From NCBI GenBank assembly GCA_947172415.1, contig OX359191.1, positions 4,712,001-4,776,000 of the forward strand: a stretch of 64,000 bases of DNA, read 5' to 3'. Position numbers and translations under genes: made by a program. Below the pieces are notes generated by a model. That model searched no databases and had not been told where the DNA came from. It saw nothing but the letters and a program-made list of their open reading frames with translations. This DNA is from Chondrosia reniformis. Lineage: Eukaryota; Porifera; Demospongiae; Chondrillida; Chondrillidae. Of the stretch, positions 59,438 to 64,000 are shown piece after piece (position 1 is the stretch's first letter; every line of letters starts with the position of its first letter).

Positions 59438-59890
59438 TCAGTTGTTTGAAGTATTTGATGGTGAAGGCGTATCCATAACTCCACCATTCGTATTGTGCTC
59501 TTCAAGTAGAAGGGCATCTTCAAGGTCACTTGATCTTTCAGAGTGTGCTGGATCACATATTGCCAGTTGGTCTTCATTGTTGGAGGTGTCCCGATTTTCT
59601 CAGTTATAATGTATGAAGGGACAATTTTCCTTCCTGCATTGCGGGTAGTCCCAGCATAATTTATAGGGTTTGTTCTTTAGAAGGTCCTGGGACACATGAA
59701 GGAATTTACAGGTTCCTTTTGGCTTTTTGCAGCTTCTTTGGTAGCGGCACAAAGTTGGAAGCGTTTTCGGCCTGGTTTTCCTCCCTTTTTTTGCCTTAGT
59801 AGTTTGTTGGGCAGGTCTTTTGCGATCAGAGGCGTATTTTACTAAGGACATATTTCCTTGTACATTGTAAGGAGCTGTAGCTCTGTCCAT
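59438..59890 (-). CDS. Tandem CCCH zinc-finger protein, with an in-frame TGA before a coding-like tail
   Basis: From ATG at 59890-59888, 96 codons run to TGA at 59602-59600. Residues ~22-43 are strongly basic (RKRPAQQTTKAKKGRKTRPK), resembling a nuclear localisation signal. Two CCCH fingers follow: Cys48, Cys54, Cys61, His65 (C-x5-C-x6-C-x3-H) and Cys79, Cys85, Cys90, His94 (C-x5-C-x4-C-x3-H). Such fingers typically bind single-stranded RNA. After the TGA the same frame stays open for 53 more codons to TGA at 59440-59438 and looks like protein: SERSSDLEDALLLEEHN and a Ser/Pro-rich end. Either the first TGA is read through or is a recent nonsense change, or the tail is a separate exon. The gene is divergent from the acidic-protein gene 186 bp away. 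No close family is recognised. Confidence 0.6.
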
Positions 59891-60076
59891 ATTAGTTCAC
59901 TGATACTATAACGTTTACGAATATGAAATAAATTGTACGGGAAGATATCTAAATGGTGATGTGGTAATTAATTGATTAACAGGGTTGTATCTGCCAAATC
60001 ACATCGAAGTGCTAAGTTTGGATTTCGTGAACATTGTGAATAAAGGTATATAGGTATATAGGAGCTTCTTGATAGA
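59891..60076. promoter_or_regulatory. Short shared upstream region of two divergent genes
   Basis: 186 bp separate the two start codons, so they probably share a bidirectional promoter (inference). Contains ATTTAGA, TAATTAATTGATTAA and a doubled GTATATAG at 60045-60060. No clear TATA box can be assigned. Confidence 0.35.
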
Positions 60077-60364
60077 ATGGAGGAAGAGAAACAGGAGAAG
60101 TTAACACATTCCCGTGCAGAAAAGGAATTAAGTGATTTGGAAATAACTGAAGAAGAACTACTGAAGTGTAGCCAGAATGAAGAAATGTCAGGGTTAGAAA
60201 ATGGAGAATTGGATGACTCAGAGTGGGACCCTCTCCTCTCTAAAGGAGAGGAGGTTAATCAGGTAATGGGGAGCAATGAGTGTGAAGAATCGTATCCACT
60301 ATCTGAGGAAGAAGAAAAGATCATGCTTGCAGCCCTAGTGGATTATGAAAACAATTCTACCTAA
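60077..60364 (+). CDS. Small acidic protein (unrecognised)
   Basis: 95 codons from ATG at 60077 to TAA. Very rich in Glu, Asp, Ser and Leu, no Cys cluster or membrane segment, probably partly disordered or helical. A piece HSRAEKELSDLEITEEELL resembles the tail after the TGA of the divergent CCCH gene (HSERSSDLEDALLLEE), suggesting a shared origin or a shared short interaction motif. Single exon, immediately divergent from the CCCH gene. Function unknown. Confidence 0.5.
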   Translation: MEEEKQEKLTHSRAEKELSDLEITEEELLKCSQNEEMSGLENGELDDSEWDPLLSKGEEVNQVMGSNECEESYPLSEEEEKIMLAALVDYENNST

Positions 60365-62337
60365 ATATTTTAAGTTGTAAGGTTACAGTTATGATAGTTG
60401 AAAGTTCGGCATCGCTATATACATGTAAATTAATTAACAGTAGAAGATTATATTCATTAAGTATGATTACAAAAGGACCATGCTTGCATTTTCCCTGATC
60501 AGTCTGATTTCATTAGTGTCGCTATGCATATACGTGTTACGCTATTCATGCATACTCTAATATAGTCAAACATTTGCAAATAGCATTCCTGGGATTTCCT
60601 AAACTATGCTTCGCTCTGTACATATATAAAGTTGCCAACTGTTTGACGTGATATATATCTATATAGTTATCCCTTATTATGTATTATGTCTGGATGCGTG
60701 TAGAAAACCAAGATGGCCTTATGCATTATGCAATAATGCAATCGTTTAGTATTCGTTTACGGCTGTGTTGTAATTCTGTTTACTGTGCATCATTCTGGTC
60801 AGGTATCTGACTGTTAAGTATATTCATATTTGTTATGTAAACAATTCTCTTTGTTGTGGTAGTTCCCGTGACACGTACATACGTAGTCTATGTTGTAACT
60901 GCACGTGTGTGAGGCTGTTCCTGTTTATCGTTCCTGTTATATACTTCTAAGCACGTGATGTAGAAATTGCTGCTGCTGCTTGTGATAAGTAACGTGATGC
61001 ATAATAATGGAACTCTGACATTGTTTGTTGGTTGAGAACAATCCTTATCAGAATTCAAGATTGACGATCTATGTTTGAAGTGTATATATATGGCGAAAGT
61101 AGCTAATATTACAGATAACAAAGAAGTAACCCATGTACTAGTCATTTTCAATCTTCGAAAAAAAGAGATGAATTATAATCCTCTATATAAATATATATAT
61201 ATACTGTATATATTATATATAATTCAGTAGAGTTTGCGTGTTTGTTTGTTTGTTACTGTGTTACTCAATTGTTTTTGGACGAAATGCAGTCTAACTCTCA
61301 TGGATTATGGAGTATCCCTTGGGAAAGGACCTGAAGTATTTTACTTACGAAAATTCGCCGCTGCAGAGAAGAGCGTCCAGACTCAAATTTATGTACTGGA
61401 GAGATGCCATTTTTTATCGTTCGTAAACATGTCACCGTCTATATTGCTGTAGCGGAGAAGCCCGCCTTCGCTAGTCCATAGTCTAAGAGCCTTTAAGAGA
61501 ACTCTTGCCATAAATTACATGGCTCTTCACTCTCCTTTTCTTAATTGAATGCCATTTCTTATCTCTTTTCTGTCTTACGAAAGTGCATGCTTTATGTTTC
61601 CTTAGCCTCTTAGGCTTGATAACCATGCATGTGATTTATCATTTAAATTACTCATGCCTCTTTGCTCTCCGTTCTCCTCCCAGGAGTGCTTGTTTATTTA
61701 TTAACCTTCTGGATCTACTCCCTTAGTTGCATTTCCTTTGACTCCTTTCTCTCACTCTTTCTTTCTGTTTTACCTGTACATGCCTTCATTATTAACCATC
61801 TCATTACAAAAATGTACAATGTATGAGTGAATGAGAGTGAAAAAAGAGAAAATAACCTGAAAAATTACAATACAATCTGACAGGAAAAATTACAATAGAG
61901 GGTAATGGGTGGAAGAGGCATATGAGGGTTATAGGAGACTTATAGAGTCTGCTAAAAATGTTCTACAAAAACATTGCACAGGTATAGTCTAGTCCTAGGA
62001 CTTTAGTTAAATATATAGGTTATAGTTATATAACAGTTAGATCACTCTCTCTCGCTCTCTCTCTCTCTTTTGCCTATAGTGCATGCCTCCTTATGGTACG
62101 CCATCGTCTCAAAAGCACAGTTTTTGTACAGTTTCTTTAATATGTGAAAATATTACTTGTAAAGATTATGAGTTATAACATCTCTCCCAGCATTACTTGA
62201 AGTTTACAAGTAATCCCAGGGTAACGAACGTGGACCGGGAGATGCAGCTTACCCCAATAAAACTGTGATTTACAGCAAAGATTATAAGAGGTTAATCTTT
62301 TGCTTGTAAATCAGAGTGATAGCTTTTAAATAGCCAT
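60365..62337. other. Long unique stretch without a supported gene
   Basis: About 2 kb. An open frame at 61234-61452 is followed by a small hairpin GCGGAGAAGCCCGCCTTCGC (61453-61472) but shows no recognisable domain. A CT-rich microsatellite lies at 62045-62070. Nothing else stands out. Confidence 0.5.
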
Positions 62338-62557
62338 GATTGTACACACAAGTGTACCCAGAGCTCAACATTGTACGCACAAGTGTACCCAGAGCATTGT
62401 ACACACAAGTGTACCCAGAGCTCAAACATTGTACACACAAGTGTACCCAGAGCATTGTACACACAAGTGTACCCAGAGCTCAAACATTGTACACACAAGT
62501 GTGCCCAGAGCTCGAGCATTGTACACACAAGTGTGCCCAGAGCTCGAGCATTGTACA
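62338..62557. repeat. Minisatellite of 26-33 bp units with palindromic core
   Basis: About eight units built on TGTACACACAAGTGTACCCAG, with spacers that alternate between AGCAT and AGCTCAAACAT (unit lengths 31, 26, 32, 26, 32, 33). Each unit holds the inverted pair GTACAC and GTGTAC. Frames on both strands here (for example 62292-62558) only translate the repeat. Confidence 0.93.
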
Positions 62558-62559
62558 CT

Positions 62560-63046
62560 CAATTTCACAGTCAATAGATATCACCTTCTAGCATACAAAA
62601 TAAATAAAAAAAACAAAATTTATATTGGGCATATCGGTTTCCTACATACCATAGGATGGGTTATACATGTAATTGCGAGTTAAATAATTGTGGTTTGTAT
62701 TAAAATTCAAACTTCGATATTGATCGGTTTGCTTCTCCGATAACATGAGATGGAAGACTGTTTCTTCTATTGTTGGAAGACTGTTGGAAGCAGACAAATG
62801 CTTTAGATACATATGTAGGAGACTCATTCTTGCCACTTCCAAAGTGTGATGATTATTTGTAATTCCAAAATATTTGATTGGAATCAAAATTTATATATAC
62901 AATTCGCATTTAATTGCCCATCGCAATTAAAAGCCCTCCTATGGTATGTAGGAAATTGATATGCCCGATAAATATTTTGTTTATTATTTATAGTCTGCAT
63001 TTATTTGGTAGGCTAGAAGGTGATCTCTATTGACTGTGAAATTGTC
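62560..63046. mobile_element. MITE with about 100-bp terminal inverted repeats
   Basis: 62560-62660 (CAATTTCACAGTCAATAGAT...) is the inverse of 62935-63046, with shared words CACCTTCTAGC, GGGCATATC and CCTACATACCATAGGA. The 275-bp centre has no gene. It lies just past the stop codon of the OTU gene fragment and directly after the minisatellite. No target duplication could be fixed. Confidence 0.85.
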
Positions 63047-63051
63047 AATTT

Positions 63052-64000
63052 TCATAAAAGAAAGCTTTTAAACACAACACTGTCATAGTGATTCCCTGCA
63101 CTTTTATGATATAAGTGAAGATGTTGGTCTTTTTTTGACATCATACCTTGTGTCACCTTTAAAATGGGATTAAGTATAACCCACCTTCTCTGGTTGCCAT
63201 AAGGTAAATATGTGGCTATGGTTATTTGTAATAGGGAGGCTATATAGTGCAACTCTATTTCTGTTATCCAGGTGCATGGTTTATCCATATGTGTAGTCTC
63301 TATATAGTTGTCCATTCTGGGATATGTTTGAGTCATTATAAGTGGAGGACTGCTTAGTCCCTCACAAGAAATGCACATAAATTGAACAAGTGCAGCTCTA
63401 ATTGCTGCATGATTAAATTCAGTACCTGTGATTTGTTTTGAAAGGGCTCTAAAACCGCAATTTCCTTCACCTAGAACCTCATCTCAAATATGAGGATATA
63501 TTTCAGGGCATGGCTTAGGATTGATTTGATCAGGTTCTGCAGTTTTGTCTATAATTTGAATAGTGGTGTACTTTTAAAGAGTGGCTATGGCACCCTTTTC
63601 CCATTCCAAAGTAGGTGGTGGTTTTACTAAAGAAATGCCCAGGTTAACAGTAGTAGTGTCACTGCTATTACTAGCTGTACTTATTTGGCTACACTTTTTT
63701 GGAAGAAGCACTTCCTGCTTTAGGAGTTCTTCTCTTTCTAGTGCTATTGCCTTCTTTTGTTTGCACTGAAGACACCTGATGTGCAACTGTAGGTGTGTTA
63801 GGTGTTTCATGGGAAACACATACCGTTTCTGGGAACAAGTCCTCATTCATCTTATCAAATGGCAGAGGAGCATTACTAATTTTGTCAGGTCGTAATGGAT
63901 AAGTGACATTACCTAATGAAGGCAGGCAACTTGGTCTGATTTCATCTTGTGCATCACACCATTGTAGTAGTAGCTTGTAAAACTCATTAATGTGAATTGC
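63052..64000 (-). pseudogene. OTU-type cysteine protease gene, broken, continues beyond the window
   Basis: On the minus strand a coding-like stretch enters at 64000 (INEFYKLLLQWCD, then YPLRPDKISNAPLPFDK). It shifts frame near 63690 and runs through KPPPTLEWEKGAIATL to an in-frame TAA at 63576-63574, then 29 codons to an in-frame TGA at 63486-63484. After the TGA, the OTU domain follows in the same frame: GEGNCGFRALS with the catalytic Cys codon at 63459-63457, a TEIELHYIASLLQITIA segment, and GNHYDSVV with the catalytic His codon at 63090-63088; stop at 63052. OTU proteases remove ubiquitin. The usual first Asp of the DGNC motif is Glu here. Two stops and one shift indicate a pseudogene, unless short introns cover them. 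Such OTU genes are often carried by large transposons (inference). Confidence 0.75.

Noticed and set aside
46768-63486. Reassignment of TGA to an amino acid, suggested by in-frame TGA at 46768, 59600 and 63484
   Set aside because: TGA also ends other reading frames cleanly (for example 32089 and 42006), the Penelope case has TGG in its partner copy, and the OTU gene also has a TAA and a frameshift. Ordinary decay explains it.

Overview
This is a stretch of eukaryotic, AT-rich, gene-poor DNA made mostly of repeats and mobile elements. Spliced gene remnants with short introns (about 60-420 bp) and the mix of element families point to a metazoan. These families are an R4-like LINE with a restriction-like endonuclease, CACTA, IS630/Tc1-mariner, Penelope, piggyBac-type MITEs, and HIRAN and OTU fragments. 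A marine invertebrate, perhaps a demosponge, is my best guess, but that is inference.

Layout. 1-1052 is a 116-bp tandem repeat. 1268-2520 holds a three-exon gene and the right end of a CACTA-type transposon. From 2521 to about 54547 the matrix is a 13-bp satellite (unit CTAGTTGTATGTA and variants) with higher-order repeats. The unit reads on the plus strand to 17204, on the minus strand from 20915 to about 34645, and on the plus strand again to 54547. Inserted in it are two R4-like retrotransposons (9857-12960 decayed, 22886-27246 intact); the left half of a CACTA element with its transposase (17205-20914); three copies of a 250-bp island; a dead IS630/mariner-type transposase and a HIRAN gene fragment (30546-32729) next to a 200-bp assembly gap; a four-copy palindrome-ended MITE family; two tRNA-derived SINE copies; two LINE 3' ends; a head-to-head Penelope composite; a 370-bp insert carrying a hammerhead ribozyme motif; and a piggyBac-type MITE.

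From 54548 to 64000 the sequence is mostly unique. It holds a foldback element with a second piggyBac-type MITE inside it, small candidate exons, a divergent pair of small genes (a tandem CCCH zinc-finger protein and an acidic protein), two minisatellites, a MITE with 100-bp inverted repeats, and a broken OTU-protease gene that runs off the right edge.

Because the satellite is built of duplicated higher-order units, several insertions have an uninterrupted paralogous site elsewhere in the window. This lets insertion points, target duplications and order of events be read directly (R4 copy 1, CACTA, SINE, hammerhead element, piggyBac-type MITE). No ordinary conserved host gene is recognisable. 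The only long intact reading frame is the R4-like polyprotein at 23056-26979.
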